Below are positions 1 to 9,061 of a DNA stretch of 64,000 nucleotides, piece after piece. Source of the stretch: Phnomibacter ginsenosidimutans (GTDB lineage Bacteria > Bacteroidota > Bacteroidia > Chitinophagales > Chitinophagaceae); contig NZ_CP046566.1 in the NCBI RefSeq assembly GCF_009740285.1, positions 1,108,501-1,172,500 on the forward strand, read 5' to 3'. The notes below the pieces were generated by a model. It saw nothing but the letters and a program-made list of their open reading frames with translations. It had not been told where the DNA came from and did not search any database. The position numbers and the translations under genes were made by a program. The first letter of the stretch is position 1; the number at the start of each line of letters is the position of its first letter.

Positions 1-526
1 AAGGAACTAATGTGTACTTGCATTTGAAATCCATACTTTTTTAGAATCATCTCCTTTGTAGTTGTATGCTTTAGCACAAGCAATGCCAGTTTCGTATAGC
101 CGGCTTCTTTCTACTTTAATATTATTGAACCTGATTAATCCACAGGCCCACTGGTCTGTGGATTTTTTAACGTGTGTCAATGTCTACCGGATATAGATTA
201 TGGAGTTGGAAATTTTCATTTTATGCTTTGATTCAGCGGGAAGTGGATTTCTGCTGTTTGAATGATTGACTGTTGTGGCCGAGGCATTTCTGAGGCTGCA
301 AGAAAGCGCTATTTCTTAGCGGCAACTTATAAGTTAGGTTACAATGAGCAATTGGTAAGATATAGGAGTTTGATTATCAGTTGTTTATCGATTGGTCTCA
401 CATTATAGGGTAACCCTTTTGTCTGATGTAATGCACTGAGATTTGACATCTGTTTGAAACATAGCTACTGTTTTCCATTTCAGCAACCCCAATCATTAAA
501 ACAAAAATTCAATATTCAAAACGAGA
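1..526. other. Gene-poor left edge
   Basis: No convincing coding frame is visible. The only clear structure is the terminator hairpin at 137-168, which suggests that a plus-strand gene ends left of the window. The rest is AT-rich and would contain the promoter of the serine hydrolase that starts at 527; I could not identify a convincing -33/-7 pair. Confidence 0.5.
137..168 (+). terminator. Rho-independent terminator
   Basis: The arms AATCCACAG (137-145) and CTGTGGATT (156-164) pair perfectly around a 10-nt loop and run into six T residues (163-168). It would end transcription of a plus-strand gene lying left of the window. Confidence 0.75.
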
Positions 527-2611
527 ATGATGAAACAAATAATTGCTCCTTTTTTCCTTGTTTGTATTACAATCGTTGCAAATGCTCAGCAGCGAGATCA
601 CCGCCTTGCTGGTTTAGATTCTATGATCAACAGCATTCTAACAGAATGGAATGTGCCTGGTGTTTCGATTGCGGTAGTAGAGAAAAACAAAGTATTGTTT
701 ACGGGTGGCTTTGGCTACCGGGATTATGAAAACAAAAAGCCGGTTACGGGCAATACACTATTTGCCATTGGCAGCTGTACAAAGGCATTTACTGCTTCTC
801 TCATTGGGAATTTAGTTAAGGATTTTTCTCTTGATTTAGATGCGCCTATCAGTAGTTATTATCCCGCACTGAAGTTTTATAATAGTGAACTGACATCGAA
901 CGTTACAGTCAGAGACCTGCTTTGCCATCGTACAGGATTACCAAGACATGATTATGCATGGTACAGTGGCGCTATGGGCAACAGAGATAGTATGGTTCGA
1001 TTAATAAAGTATCTTGAACCAAGTGCACCACTCCGACAAACGTTTCAATACAATAATTTAAACTACGTTGCTTTAGCACGATTGCTTGAAATTACCTATC
1101 AAAAAAGTTGGGAGCAACTTATTGAAGAAAAACTATTTGCTCCACTATCAATGAAGAGTTCGTCAACCGGTCAGATGTCAAATGCTTCCGATTATTCCAT
1201 TGGTTACATCAACAAGAATGGGCATCTGCAAGAATTAGATTTTCTTCCCAGTGCATTAAGCGGTATAGCACCCGCAGGCGGCATCGCGTCATCGGCAAAT
1301 GATATGGCTAAGTGGCTGTTGATGTGGACAAACCAGGGAGCATTTGACGGTAAAGAAATAATCACCGCTGAATTTTATAAACAGGCTATTAGCTCACAAA
1401 TGATTGCTTCCGCCAATTTGCCATCAAAGCTGATGTCGGATTACTACTTCTTCAATTATGGTTTAGGTTGGTACACAGTTAATTACCGAGGGCATTATGG
1501 AGTTGGCCATGGTGGTAACATTAACGGGTTCAGTTCGTTTGTTTCTTTTTTGCCTATTGACAGCATTGGCATTTTTATATCCGTGAATCAGCATAATTCA
1601 GAAGTACCACGTATTCTTCACAACATTATTGCCGACAGGATGATCGGAGCTAGTTACAGAGACTGGAATAGTATTATGAAGATGCAGACCAGGACATTGC
1701 CTTTGAATGCAGGTAACACTGTTAAAGCAACAAAGCCATCTCATTCATTTACTGATTTTGCCGGCACTTATACCAATAATGCCTATGGTAGAATTGTTAT
1801 AAAGGATTCTAAAGATGGCTTAACCGGAACATTTAACCGGTGGAACTTGAAAATTAAACATTTGCAGTACAACTATTTTACATTCTTTATAGATGAGCAA
1901 GCTTTTGATGGCAGTGAAGCAATGAATGGCCAATTTACTATTGGTGCAGATGGAGCGATTGCTTCTTTGCAAATGCCTTTTGAAAGTAGTGTAAAAGATA
2001 TTGAATTCAAAAGGCAGGTGTCCACCAGCCAGATTATTAAAGTTGATTTGACTGATTACTGTGGAGACTATGACTTTAATGGCAGTGTAGCAACGATATA
2101 TCTTACAAGCAATAGTATTTTGAAAGCAAAGGTGCCTGGTCAGCCTGAGTTTGAGTTGCAGCCAATAGGTCAAGATGAGTTTGCTGTGAAAGGGGCAAAA
2201 GGTGTTAAGATAAAGTTTGAAAGAGATGATAAAGGGAATATTCCTGCTTGTGTATTTGTACAACCGAATGGATCATTGAGCGTGAAGAGAATTGGGAATA
2301 CGAAAGTTGGCACTTCTGGCAATTCAAGTAATGAGGATAAATCAGCTTCTGTAGGTAAAAACGATTTCACAAAATATGTGGGTGAGTACAATATGGGGGG
2401 ACAACAGGTGAAAGTGTATTTGAAGCAAGAAATATTGATGGCCAAAATTCCCGGACAACCAGATTATACATTAATTCCTGCTGGAAAGGATGCATTTGCA
2501 ATAAAAGGAGTTAAGGGCTATGGAGTATTGTTTGAAACTGATAAAAATGATAATGTGATTGGTTTTACCCTTCAACAGCCGAACGGAAATATCAAGGCAG
2601 AAAAAAAGTAA
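527..2611 (+). CDS. Secreted serine hydrolase (beta-lactamase / class C PBP fold)
   Basis: The protein has 694 residues. A signal peptide covers about residues 1-20 and ends ANA-QQ. The class C beta-lactamase-like domain spans about 25-370 and has all three catalytic motifs: SCTK at 83-86 (SxxK), YNN at 175-177 (YxN) and HGG at 328-330 (HxG). After it come a beta-rich linker domain (about 400-500) and two similar modules of about 85 residues (about 504-595 and 610-694). The modules share VPGQPEFEL / IPGQPDYTL and DEFAVKGAKG / DAFAIKGVKG. The family includes D-aminopeptidases, esterases and PBP4-like hydrolases, and the substrate cannot be told from sequence. The start ATG at 527 directly precedes the signal peptide. 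Export to the periplasm or cell surface is inferred. Confidence 0.9.
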   Translation: MMKQIIAPFFLVCITIVANAQQRDHRLAGLDSMINSILTEWNVPGVSIAVVEKNKVLFTGGFGYRDYENKKPVTGNTLFAIGSCTKAFTASLIGNLVKDFSLDLDAPISSYYPALKFYNSELTSNVTVRDLLCHRTGLPRHDYAWYSGAMGNRDSMVRLIKYLEPSAPLRQTFQYNNLNYVALARLLEITYQKSWEQLIEEKLFAPLSMKSSSTGQMSNASDYSIGYINKNGHLQELDFLPSALSGIAPAGGIASSANDMAKWLLMWTNQGAFDGKEIITAEFYKQAISSQMIASANLPSKLMSDYYFFNYGLGWYTVNYRGHYGVGHGGNINGFSSFVSFLPIDSIGIFISVNQHNSEVPRILHNIIADRMIGASYRDWNSIMKMQTRTLPLNAGNTVKATKPSHSFTDFAGTYTNNAYGRIVIKDSKDGLTGTFNRWNLKIKHLQYNYFTFFIDEQAFDGSEAMNGQFTIGADGAIASLQMPFESSVKDIEFKRQVSTSQIIKVDLTDYCGDYDFNGSVATIYLTSNSILKAKVPGQPEFELQPIGQDEFAVKGAKGVKIKFERDDKGNIPACVFVQPNGSLSVKRIGNTKVGTSGNSSNEDKSASVGKNDFTKYVGEYNMGGQQVKVYLKQEILMAKIPGQPDYTLIPAGKDAFAIKGVKGYGVLFETDKNDNVIGFTLQQPNGNIKAEKK

Positions 2612-2997
2612 TCAAATTATTGTTGTTAGTCAATTATGAATTGAAGTAAAAACAGATGCATCAATTCACCATAAGCGGTTTTTTTAACTTAAGTTAATAA
2701 TTCCGTTTATGGGGCTGGCTACATTTGATTCAGCGACAAGGTCTTGTGCTCTTTTTCTGACCACTCTGATTTGTTCTCATCGACTAAAGTATATGATATT
2801 CAATTTGAGAAAGTGTTTGAAAAATAAATAAAGACAGCCGTAAAAGTGTTTTGTTCTAATGCCAACGGGTATGGTAAGAGATGCCCATTTACAGGGTAAT
2901 ATTTTTCGATTCCTAACTAAGATAATCAGGTAGTTCACTTGCCAATAATTCATTCATGAAATCAAAGATGTTCCAATAATCAAATACATATTTCAAA
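2612..2997. other. Intergenic region with a small palindrome
   Basis: No coding frame is supported here. It holds the perfect 14-bp palindrome TTAACTTAAGTTAA (2684-2697), which follows a run of seven T residues and could form part of a weak terminator or a protein-binding site. Nothing else stands out. Confidence 0.4.
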
Positions 2998-3378
2998 ATG
3001 CTACGGAATAAATACTTTAGAATCGCTTCGTTAGTGAACTTCATTTTTTTTGCTTGTTCGAAGCCCATGCCTTCGGTACCATCGAATGAGATTCGGTACT
3101 CAATAACCGGGAATTTCACGGGAACCTTATATGCATCTTACACCACATCAACGGGGGGGACCACGAATGAGCAGATAATGTTATTGCCATGGAACAAGGC
3201 AATAACATATGACCCCAACGTAACTGCAGCAGTGATTGCCATATCTGGCAATGGAGGGATAGCCGGACAGCAGGTTACTGTAGTTGTTTTGAAGGGCAGC
3301 AGTTATTTATCGACAACTCAGGCAATAGCAGACGGATCAGGAAGTTTTACAAAATCTGCGCCTGTTATAACTTTTTGA
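2998..3378 (+). CDS. Small hypothetical lipoprotein
   Basis: The protein has 126 residues. Its short hydrophobic N terminus ends in FFACSK, a plausible lipobox with Cys20 as the lipidated residue, so an outer-membrane or periplasmic lipoprotein is likely. The mature part is short, rich in Thr, Ser and Gly, and beta-like. I do not recognise the family. The stop codon overlaps the possible TTG start of the next gene, which suggests co-transcription. The start is the first ATG of the frame. The frame is open and the lipoprotein signal is coherent, but no function can be given. Confidence 0.6.
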   Translation: MLRNKYFRIASLVNFIFFACSKPMPSVPSNEIRYSITGNFTGTLYASYTTSTGGTTNEQIMLLPWNKAITYDPNVTAAVIAISGNGGIAGQQVTVVVLKGSSYLSTTQAIADGSGSFTKSAPVITF

Positions 3379-3401
3379 AAAGCTTTATATCAGTAAGTTT
3401 T

Positions 3402-4634
3402 ATGGGTATTGTGAGGTATATGTTTTGCATGTTACTTTCAGCTGTATTAGCCAGTGCTGTATCTGCCCAGCCTATGAGAGGTTCGATGCTCACCGGAATA
3501 GTGAATGAAGAACAATTTGGCAGAAATGTTAAGCTTTCTGCAGATGGATCTATTCTTGCTGTTGGAGCGCCATTCAATAGTAAATATGGCGACAGGGTTG
3601 GAAGAGTAGCTGTGTACAAATTTGATGGCAGTAACTGGCAGATGATGGGTAATGAAATATGGCCAGGAAAAAAGGGCTTTAGTTTCGGTGAAATGATGGA
3701 GTTGTCGGCAGATGGCAAAAAGCTCATTGTAGCAACTCCGTTTGGTGGTGTAAGTTTTTATGATTTTGATGGCAAAGACTGGATTAAAGCGCCGCAGGTT
3801 ATTCAGTTGGAGAATAACAATGACCAGATAGATGCACTAACTATCACTCCGGATGCAAAAAAGATTGCATTCAGTTTTGACTGTGCGAAGCACCGGACAT
3901 TGTGCATTAACGCTTTTTATTTTGACGGGCAACAATGGTTGCAGGATGGAGGAGACATTATCCCCAGCCCTGATGTGAAAATTTACAGCCTTGCATTGTC
4001 TCTTTCGGCAAATGGGCAAATGCTGGTGGTTGGTAATTACAGTAAGGATACTAAGCAGTACAAAAATGTCGGAGAGGTACTCATATATTCAAAGGAAGCT
4101 GATAAGTGGGTAGAACAATCAACAAAGTTTTTTGGGGAATTGCCAAGCGGTAATCTTGGTATGCAGGTTGCATTGTCTACAGCTGGTAATACGATTGTTG
4201 CATCTTCTTCAAGTATGGACATATTTGGACAAAATGCAGGTTTTGTAGAAACCTACACACAAAACGGCAAGGAATGGATGCGTCATGTACCTACAATAAA
4301 GCCCACCAGAAGCAATTCTTATTTTGCTCATGCCATTTCATTGAGTGCTGATGGAACTGTACTGGCACTGAGTGCACCTTATATTGGATTTGGTGCGCCA
4401 GGTTATGTAAAAGTGTATAAAAACGGAGCATCAAGCTGGCAAGAAATAGCTATGATTAATGATAAGGGTGGCGTTGAAATATCAACTCCTGCTAATAATA
4501 CTGTCGGATGGTCTATTGCGCTTTCTTCAGATAGTAAAACATTGGCTATTGGTTTTCCGCATAATGACGAGAATGGAGATATGAGCGGTAAAGTGGTGGT
4601 GTATGATTTGTCTCGCCACGTTTATCATCAGTAG
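3402..4634 (+). CDS. Secreted beta-propeller (FG-GAP/WD-like) protein
   Basis: About 410 residues. A signal peptide (hydrophobic MLLSAVLASAVSAQ) precedes seven repeats whose strands read like LSADGSILAVGAPF, LSADGKKLIVATPF, LSANGQMLVVGNYS, LSADGTVLALSAPY and LSSDSKTLAIGFPH. Each repeat is followed by a V-Y/F-x-F/Y-D/N-G-x-x-W segment. This is the pattern of a seven-bladed propeller of the FG-GAP or integrin-alpha-like type. No catalytic motif and no T9SS sorting domain are seen. The frame opens with a TTG at 3375 that overlaps the previous stop, but ATG 3402 or ATG 3420 sits better in front of the signal peptide. A binding or scaffold role is inferred only from the fold. Confidence 0.8.
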   Translation: MGIVRYMFCMLLSAVLASAVSAQPMRGSMLTGIVNEEQFGRNVKLSADGSILAVGAPFNSKYGDRVGRVAVYKFDGSNWQMMGNEIWPGKKGFSFGEMMELSADGKKLIVATPFGGVSFYDFDGKDWIKAPQVIQLENNNDQIDALTITPDAKKIAFSFDCAKHRTLCINAFYFDGQQWLQDGGDIIPSPDVKIYSLALSLSANGQMLVVGNYSKDTKQYKNVGEVLIYSKEADKWVEQSTKFFGELPSGNLGMQVALSTAGNTIVASSSSMDIFGQNAGFVETYTQNGKEWMRHVPTIKPTRSNSYFAHAISLSADGTVLALSAPYIGFGAPGYVKVYKNGASSWQEIAMINDKGGVEISTPANNTVGWSIALSSDSKTLAIGFPHNDENGDMSGKVVVYDLSRHVYHQ

Positions 4635-4700
4635 GTAATGGATAAAGTAGCATACCCTTAGTGGTTGGCTACAATGCTTTGCCTAAACAAAATTTTAAGT

Positions 4701-4888
4701 ATGAGAGTGCTAAAAGTGCTGCTAATTGTTGTGCTTGTTATAATCATTCTTTTTTAGGGGTGTTTTTTATAGCCATAATTGGGGCACCTCATTTTCAAGG
4801 GGATGACATGATTCTTATTGGTACAGTCGTATTGATAGCTCTTATTTCTCTGATAATTGTTTTGAACTGGCGTCCCCCAAAGCTATAA
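4701..4888 (+). pseudogene. Small two-TM membrane protein, broken by one-base frameshift
   Basis: From ATG 4701 an 18-residue, very hydrophobic peptide (MRVLKVLLIVVLVIIILF) runs into TAG at 4755-4757, within a run of T residues. The adjacent frame continues with LGVFFIAIIGAPHF and then a second membrane helix (MILIGTVVLIALISLIIVLN) ending WRPPKL at 4888. Joining the frames by restoring one T gives a coherent protein of about 62 residues with two TM helices. The break lies in a homopolymer, so a sequencing deletion is as likely as a real mutation. Function is unknown. Confidence 0.5.
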
Positions 4889-4923
4889 CGTGTGTTTGAA
4901 TCCTTTTCTGCTGGCAAAAAAAT

Positions 4924-5727
4924 ATGAAACAATCATTATTATTCTTGAGTATTGCTGTTGCTATACATTGTAGTGCACAATCTCTTTTATTGCCTGGCGA
5001 TGCTGCTTTTGATAAAAAGCGCCTGATTGGTACAAAGTATGAGATGGCTGTATTTGCCATAACACCCAAGGGTAATCAGGTAGGTGTGAGTGATTTTACA
5101 GTAGAGGTGATACCTAATTCAACAAATTTTTCTGTATACACTTCACTTCGTATGTACGCCACTAATGAGCAATGGATTGATACCAGTATTTCAGATGCAA
5201 TTACCCTTAAGCCTGTGTATCGCTCTTCATATAATCCTAACAGATCATTTGCATTGAAATTTGGTAAGGAGGTTACGGGATTTTATTTTGATCATCAAGG
5301 AAAAACGAAAAGCTATGTGAAAGAGTCTGTGAATAATTTGTTTTTCGATAGCTATGTATATCCATATCTGTTGGGTGCACTACCCTTGCAATCCGGGTAC
5401 AGGGCTGATATGCGAGTGTATGAGTATACGCCAGTTAATAATGGCCATATAAAAAACTCCCGTATTGAAGAAGTAAAGAGCAGCATGTATAAAAGTGACA
5501 TATCTGGTGAGCACAAAGTTTGGCAGGTGAGTGTATTTGAAGAAGCTACAAATGAGCAATACGAATACTACATTGATAAGGAGACAAGGCGTATATGGAA
5601 GATTGAAATTCTGGCAGCAAACAATCAAAAGTTTTTACTCATAAACAAAGAGATTGACTTTGACTTGGTGGTTAAAACTGTTTTTGATAAAGATGCAACT
5701 ATGAAGCTGCTGAAGGAAGGTAGGTAG
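4924..5727 (+). CDS. Secreted DUF3108-like protein (copy 1)
   Basis: The protein has 267 residues. A signal peptide covers about 1-19 and ends HCSAQS. The mature part is beta-rich, in the style of periplasmic DUF3108-like proteins: an early segment KRLIGTKYEMAVF, a middle ISDAITLKPVYRSSY, and a late YYIDKETRRIWKIEI that matches the end of these domains (conversion factor, then the metric written on the protein). It has the same layout as the gene at 6259 (ISDATTMRPFYHKTWW, FWISKQTKEVLKLE), so the two are probably distant paralogues. Family assignment is tentative and the function is unknown. The start ATG directly precedes the signal peptide. Confidence 0.75.
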   Translation: MKQSLLFLSIAVAIHCSAQSLLLPGDAAFDKKRLIGTKYEMAVFAITPKGNQVGVSDFTVEVIPNSTNFSVYTSLRMYATNEQWIDTSISDAITLKPVYRSSYNPNRSFALKFGKEVTGFYFDHQGKTKSYVKESVNNLFFDSYVYPYLLGALPLQSGYRADMRVYEYTPVNNGHIKNSRIEEVKSSMYKSDISGEHKVWQVSVFEEATNEQYEYYIDKETRRIWKIEILAANNQKFLLINKEIDFDLVVKTVFDKDATMKLLKEGR

Positions 5728-5782
5728 TGCCGTTATTAAGGGAGTAACCTATGCAAAGGACAATCCAGCTAACGAAACTTTT

Positions 5783-6241
5783 TTGAAAAATAAATCCCTT
5801 TTTAACATCAATAAAAAGCAATACGCCCCTTTGGGCACCTCCGTAATCTTAATTCCAGCTACGGCTTATTTTAAAGAATGGATTAGCGTAAATGAACAGT
5901 TGCGGAAGAAGGCGAGGCCCGTGCCTTTGAGTAAAGAAGCTGCTGCATGTATAAAGGTGACTACCGTGTACGATGAAAAGGGAAATTTTGAATTTACCAA
6001 TCTCAAGCCTGGAGAATATTATTTGTACACTGAGTTTGCTTATTTAAAATCTGCAACACATAGAGAAGTGGTTGGGTATACCGATACCTACATTAACGGT
6101 TTTTTCCAAGGAAGTACAGAACGAACGAAAGACTATACGGTGAACTATGCAAGTTCCGCTGGTATTAAACAATTAGTGGAAATAAAGACGAACGGGGAAA
6201 TATTATCTGTTATACTGAAAAAGACAGGGAGCATATTGTAA
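5783..6241 (+). CDS. Carboxypeptidase-regulatory-like fragment lacking its signal peptide
   Basis: The open frame can be read from 5714, but no ATG precedes the conserved part; a TTG lies at 5783. The readable sequence has GVTYAKDNPANETF, then GTSVILIPATAYFKEW and the hallmark GNFEFTNLKPGEYYLYTEF. The last is the Gly-x-F-x-F-x-x-L-x-P-G-x-Y pattern of carboxypeptidase-regulatory-like beta-sandwich domains. Proteins of this type are usually exported, but no signal peptide is present. The frame is shifted by one relative to the upstream gene, which ends at 5727. Either the 5' end has been lost, or an indel hides the true start. A beta-sandwich adhesion or assembly role is a guess. Confidence 0.5.
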   Translation: MKNKSLFNINKKQYAPLGTSVILIPATAYFKEWISVNEQLRKKARPVPLSKEAAACIKVTTVYDEKGNFEFTNLKPGEYYLYTEFAYLKSATHREVVGYTDTYINGFFQGSTERTKDYTVNYASSAGIKQLVEIKTNGEILSVILKKTGSIL

Positions 6242-6258
6242 TCCATAAAAAAAATGAA

Positions 6259-7080
6259 ATGACTAGAAACTTGACATTCAAGATTACTTTATTGGTCTTT
6301 ATATCATGTACTGTAGTAACGCATTTACTTGCACAGGATACGGTCCGAATTACCTCCAAAAGCCTTGATACTAAAGTTTTAAGAGAAGGTACTCACCGCT
6401 ATTTGGTGTATTTTAAGATGGCTAAGGACTCTGTACGTACACAAACACAGTTTTGGACACGATTGATTAAGCGAACTGATTATAATGGCACTCCAGCTAT
6501 TGAAATTACCCAGGAGTGGGAGGACAAGGACAGTGTCATGCATATTGTACAATCCATTTCGGATGCTACAACAATGCGGCCATTCTACCATAAGACATGG
6601 TGGAAAGTACCGGTAGCAAGAGGGGCGGAAGTAAAAGTTGTAAATAATACAATTGTTGATTTTTCAAGTAAAACAGTCAACTATAACGGAAAGCTGTTGA
6701 GTGATGCTGATACAACAAAGCAGGCAAAAAAAATATGGGATGGATACAAAAGTGCGGAAGGGAAGTTTTTTTTAAACTGGCATTCTGATCTTGAAACCTT
6801 TCCTATTCTGCCTTATCGCAAGGGTGTAACTTTTCTGATTCCATTTTATGATCCGGGCACATCATCTGGCTACCAAGAAGTTGCCTATACGGTAACCGGG
6901 TCTGATGTTTTGATGGGCTATAATGATCAAAAGATTGATTGCTGGCTTTTGGTACATGAAGAAAAGGGAAATAAGGAAATCTTTTGGATCAGTAAGCAAA
7001 CAAAAGAGGTATTGAAATTAGAACAGGTGATTAACGATAGGATTTTCCGGTATAAAATAAAGTTGGGATTTAGCCTGTAA
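6259..7080 (+). CDS. Secreted DUF3108-like protein (copy 2)
   Basis: The protein has 273 residues. A signal peptide covers about 1-25 (ending VVTHLLAQ). The rest is beta-rich and resembles the gene at 4924 in architecture: KVLREGTHRYLVYFKM near the start, ISDATTMRPFYHKTWW in the middle, and IFWISKQTKEVLKLEQ near the end. It follows the 5783-6241 fragment by 17 bases and precedes a lipoprotein gene by 22, so an operon is plausible. DUF3108-like proteins are periplasmic and mostly uncharacterised. No enzyme motif is visible. Confidence 0.75.
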   Translation: MTRNLTFKITLLVFISCTVVTHLLAQDTVRITSKSLDTKVLREGTHRYLVYFKMAKDSVRTQTQFWTRLIKRTDYNGTPAIEITQEWEDKDSVMHIVQSISDATTMRPFYHKTWWKVPVARGAEVKVVNNTIVDFSSKTVNYNGKLLSDADTTKQAKKIWDGYKSAEGKFFLNWHSDLETFPILPYRKGVTFLIPFYDPGTSSGYQEVAYTVTGSDVLMGYNDQKIDCWLLVHEEKGNKEIFWISKQTKEVLKLEQVINDRIFRYKIKLGFSL

Positions 7081-7102
7081 TCTTTACCATGTATTTCTAT
7101 TT

Positions 7103-7699
7103 ATGATGCGTATTTCTATATATACACTTGCAGTATCGGCACTGCTTAGCAGTTGTTGGTCTGGTGAAACATCTTCTTTTGCTATGGTAAAAAACAATGA
7201 TGAATTGAAAGCCATGGTGGTTAAGGACCAGGCGATGAGAAGTAGTGCTAAAGATGTTGATTTGGAAGCTACTGACAAGGTGCACCGGGATAGGGTTTTT
7301 GAATTGTTGGCAGCTGGCCGCATTCAGACGAATGAAGACAAGTTGAATGCTGCATTGATTTTGCAGCACATGGCTCTCATCTATTGTAATGATAAATTGA
7401 AGAGTGTTAGCCCTGAGAATTACCTGCTGGCGTACCAACTGTCAAAAAGTGCGTTTGAGGCAGGGGATGAAAGAGCGGCTTATTTTGTTGCTACAACGTA
7501 TGACCGGTATTTACTTTATACGCAAGGGTATCAGAAATATGGGACACAACGGATTTTTGATGAGCAGACTGGCGCAGAAATGTTGGCGCCCATAGATTCG
7601 GGAACAACTGATGCAGAACGACGCATGTATTCTGTTCCAGCTTTTGACAGTTTGTTGCGACAATATACAATGCAACCATTTAAACCACAAGGCAGTTGA
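7103..7699 (+). CDS. DUF6624-like lipoprotein
   Basis: The protein has 198 residues. The N terminus MMRISIYTLAVSALLSSCWSG is a lipoprotein signal with lipobox LSSC. The body is helical and holds ALILQHMALIYCND, AAYFVATTYDRYLLYTQG and QKYGTQR. The sequence 'ttDR.l...G..QkYGTQ' is the signature I associate with DUF6624, a family without known function that is common in Bacteroidota. The gene follows the DUF3108-like gene by 22 bases in the same direction. Assignment rests on motif similarity only. Confidence 0.7.
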   Translation: MMRISIYTLAVSALLSSCWSGETSSFAMVKNNDELKAMVVKDQAMRSSAKDVDLEATDKVHRDRVFELLAAGRIQTNEDKLNAALILQHMALIYCNDKLKSVSPENYLLAYQLSKSAFEAGDERAAYFVATTYDRYLLYTQGYQKYGTQRIFDEQTGAEMLAPIDSGTTDAERRMYSVPAFDSLLRQYTMQPFKPQGS

Positions 7700-7884
7700 A
7701 TGTTATGCGCTGTGTTATGTGTCGCCCCAATTTGTAAGCACAGTGGCATTGTAATTCATTCATTTCTGCCTCAAGCCTTTTTGATAATGAAAATGGATTT
7801 AATAATGTGTTCAATATTACAACCAGGAAATAGCATTTAGCAATGCCTCATCTGCTTCTTTACACTTTAAATCAACCGAATGGA

Positions 7885-8526
7885 ATGAGCATCATTGACC
7901 GACTACAAGAGAAAAAATGGGTAATCCTATTTGTTATTTATTTACGATACTTAATAGGTGCTGCGTTTGTTTTTGCATCGATTGTAAAAATCCAGGGGAA
8001 CCGTTTTACAACAGGTATAGGCATTGATGCGCCAATTCACAGCGCTTTGCATTTTTTTGAAACTCTCTATCAATCTGGCCTGTATTGGAAATTTTTAGGA
8101 TGGAGTCAATTAATTGTTGGATTTATCTTGATGACTCAACGATTTGCGGCTCTTGGAGCTGTGCTGTTTTTGCCTGTTTCCCTTAACATTTTTGTTATCA
8201 CTGTTTCGTATGATTTTGGTGGTACTCCGGTTATAACCGGACTTATGTTGCTGGCTAATATTTTTCTGATGATTTGGGACTATAGGAAATTCGCATTGTT
8301 GCTTAATATGAAAGGAAATACAACGAATAATAAAGTAATACTCCTTGACAGCTTTTCAGGAGATAAGTTATGGATGGTTCTGGGATTGGTATTGTTTGTA
8401 ACGACAGTCGTTTATGTTTTGATGTACGACAGAAAACCTACGCAATGGTTTTTGGCTTGCCTTGTGTTAGGGGTGACGGGGATGATTATTCATTCCGTGA
8501 AACATAGAGACATCATTGACAAGTGA
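7885..8526 (+). CDS. DoxX-like integral membrane protein
   Basis: 213 residues from ATG 7885 (MSIIDRLQEKK); an upstream ATG at 7843 would add 14 polar residues. Five or six hydrophobic helices can be seen: ILFVIYLRYLIGAAFVFAS, FLGWSQLIVGFILMT, LGAVLFLPVSLNIFVITV, VITGLMLLANIFLMIW, and near the C terminus LWMVLGLVLFVTTVVYVLM and FLACLVLGVTGMIIHSV. The opening R-Y-L-x-G-x-x-F-x-x-A-x-x-K pattern is typical of the DoxX/SURF4-like group. The specific role is unknown. Confidence 0.7.
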   Translation: MSIIDRLQEKKWVILFVIYLRYLIGAAFVFASIVKIQGNRFTTGIGIDAPIHSALHFFETLYQSGLYWKFLGWSQLIVGFILMTQRFAALGAVLFLPVSLNIFVITVSYDFGGTPVITGLMLLANIFLMIWDYRKFALLLNMKGNTTNNKVILLDSFSGDKLWMVLGLVLFVTTVVYVLMYDRKPTQWFLACLVLGVTGMIIHSVKHRDIIDK

Positions 8527-8641
8527 TAAGAGTATTTTAGAATGCGGTAGGTTTGGTAATAAGGGAAGATCGGTATTCTAATTTATTTCTAAGATTCTAA
8601 AAGCATACAATTTCAAACACTAAAACAAAAAATTAAATAAT

Positions 8642-9061
8642 ATGGACAATACCTATTTAATGCCAACACAAGAAGCCGGGCGAAAATTTATCATGCGGCA
8701 AATACAAGGAGGTATAGTGATGCTGAACTTGCTACGTTTTCGTGAAACAGCTGACTATTCAGATACTCCTGTGCTGCAACCGGCAGCGCCAATAAGTGGT
8801 AAACAGGCTTATCAACTTTATATTGAACATACGTTGCCATTCCTGACTAAGTCGGGTGGAGAAGTGTTGTTTATGGGTGAGGGAGGTGACTTTTTAATTG
8901 GACCAGCAGATGAAAGATGGGATGCTGTATTGTTAATCAAGCAGCATAGTGTGAACAGCTTTCTTGCTTTTGAAAATGATGAAGCTTACATGAAAGGAAT
9001 AGGACATAGAACTGCCGCATTAGCTGATTCCAGACTTTTACCAATTGTTGAAACAAAATGA
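8642..9061 (+). CDS. DUF1330-like small protein
   Basis: The protein has 139 residues. It contains the DUF1330/ABM-like elements IVMLNLLRFRETADY near the start, GKQAYQLYIEHTLPFLTKSGGEV in the middle (where a substrate-side Tyr/His would lie), and WDAVLLIKQHSVNSFLAFENDEAY then HRTAALADSRLLPI near the end. DUF1330 proteins are small cytosolic dimeric ferredoxin-fold proteins of uncertain function. The stop overlaps the start of the next gene (ATGA), indicating translational coupling. Confidence 0.75.
   Translation: MDNTYLMPTQEAGRKFIMRQIQGGIVMLNLLRFRETADYSDTPVLQPAAPISGKQAYQLYIEHTLPFLTKSGGEVLFMGEGGDFLIGPADERWDAVLLIKQHSVNSFLAFENDEAYMKGIGHRTAALADSRLLPIVETK

Noticed and set aside
7-178. Minus-strand frame of about 56 codons at the left edge
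   Set aside because: Runs through a clear terminator hairpin and has no ATG start.
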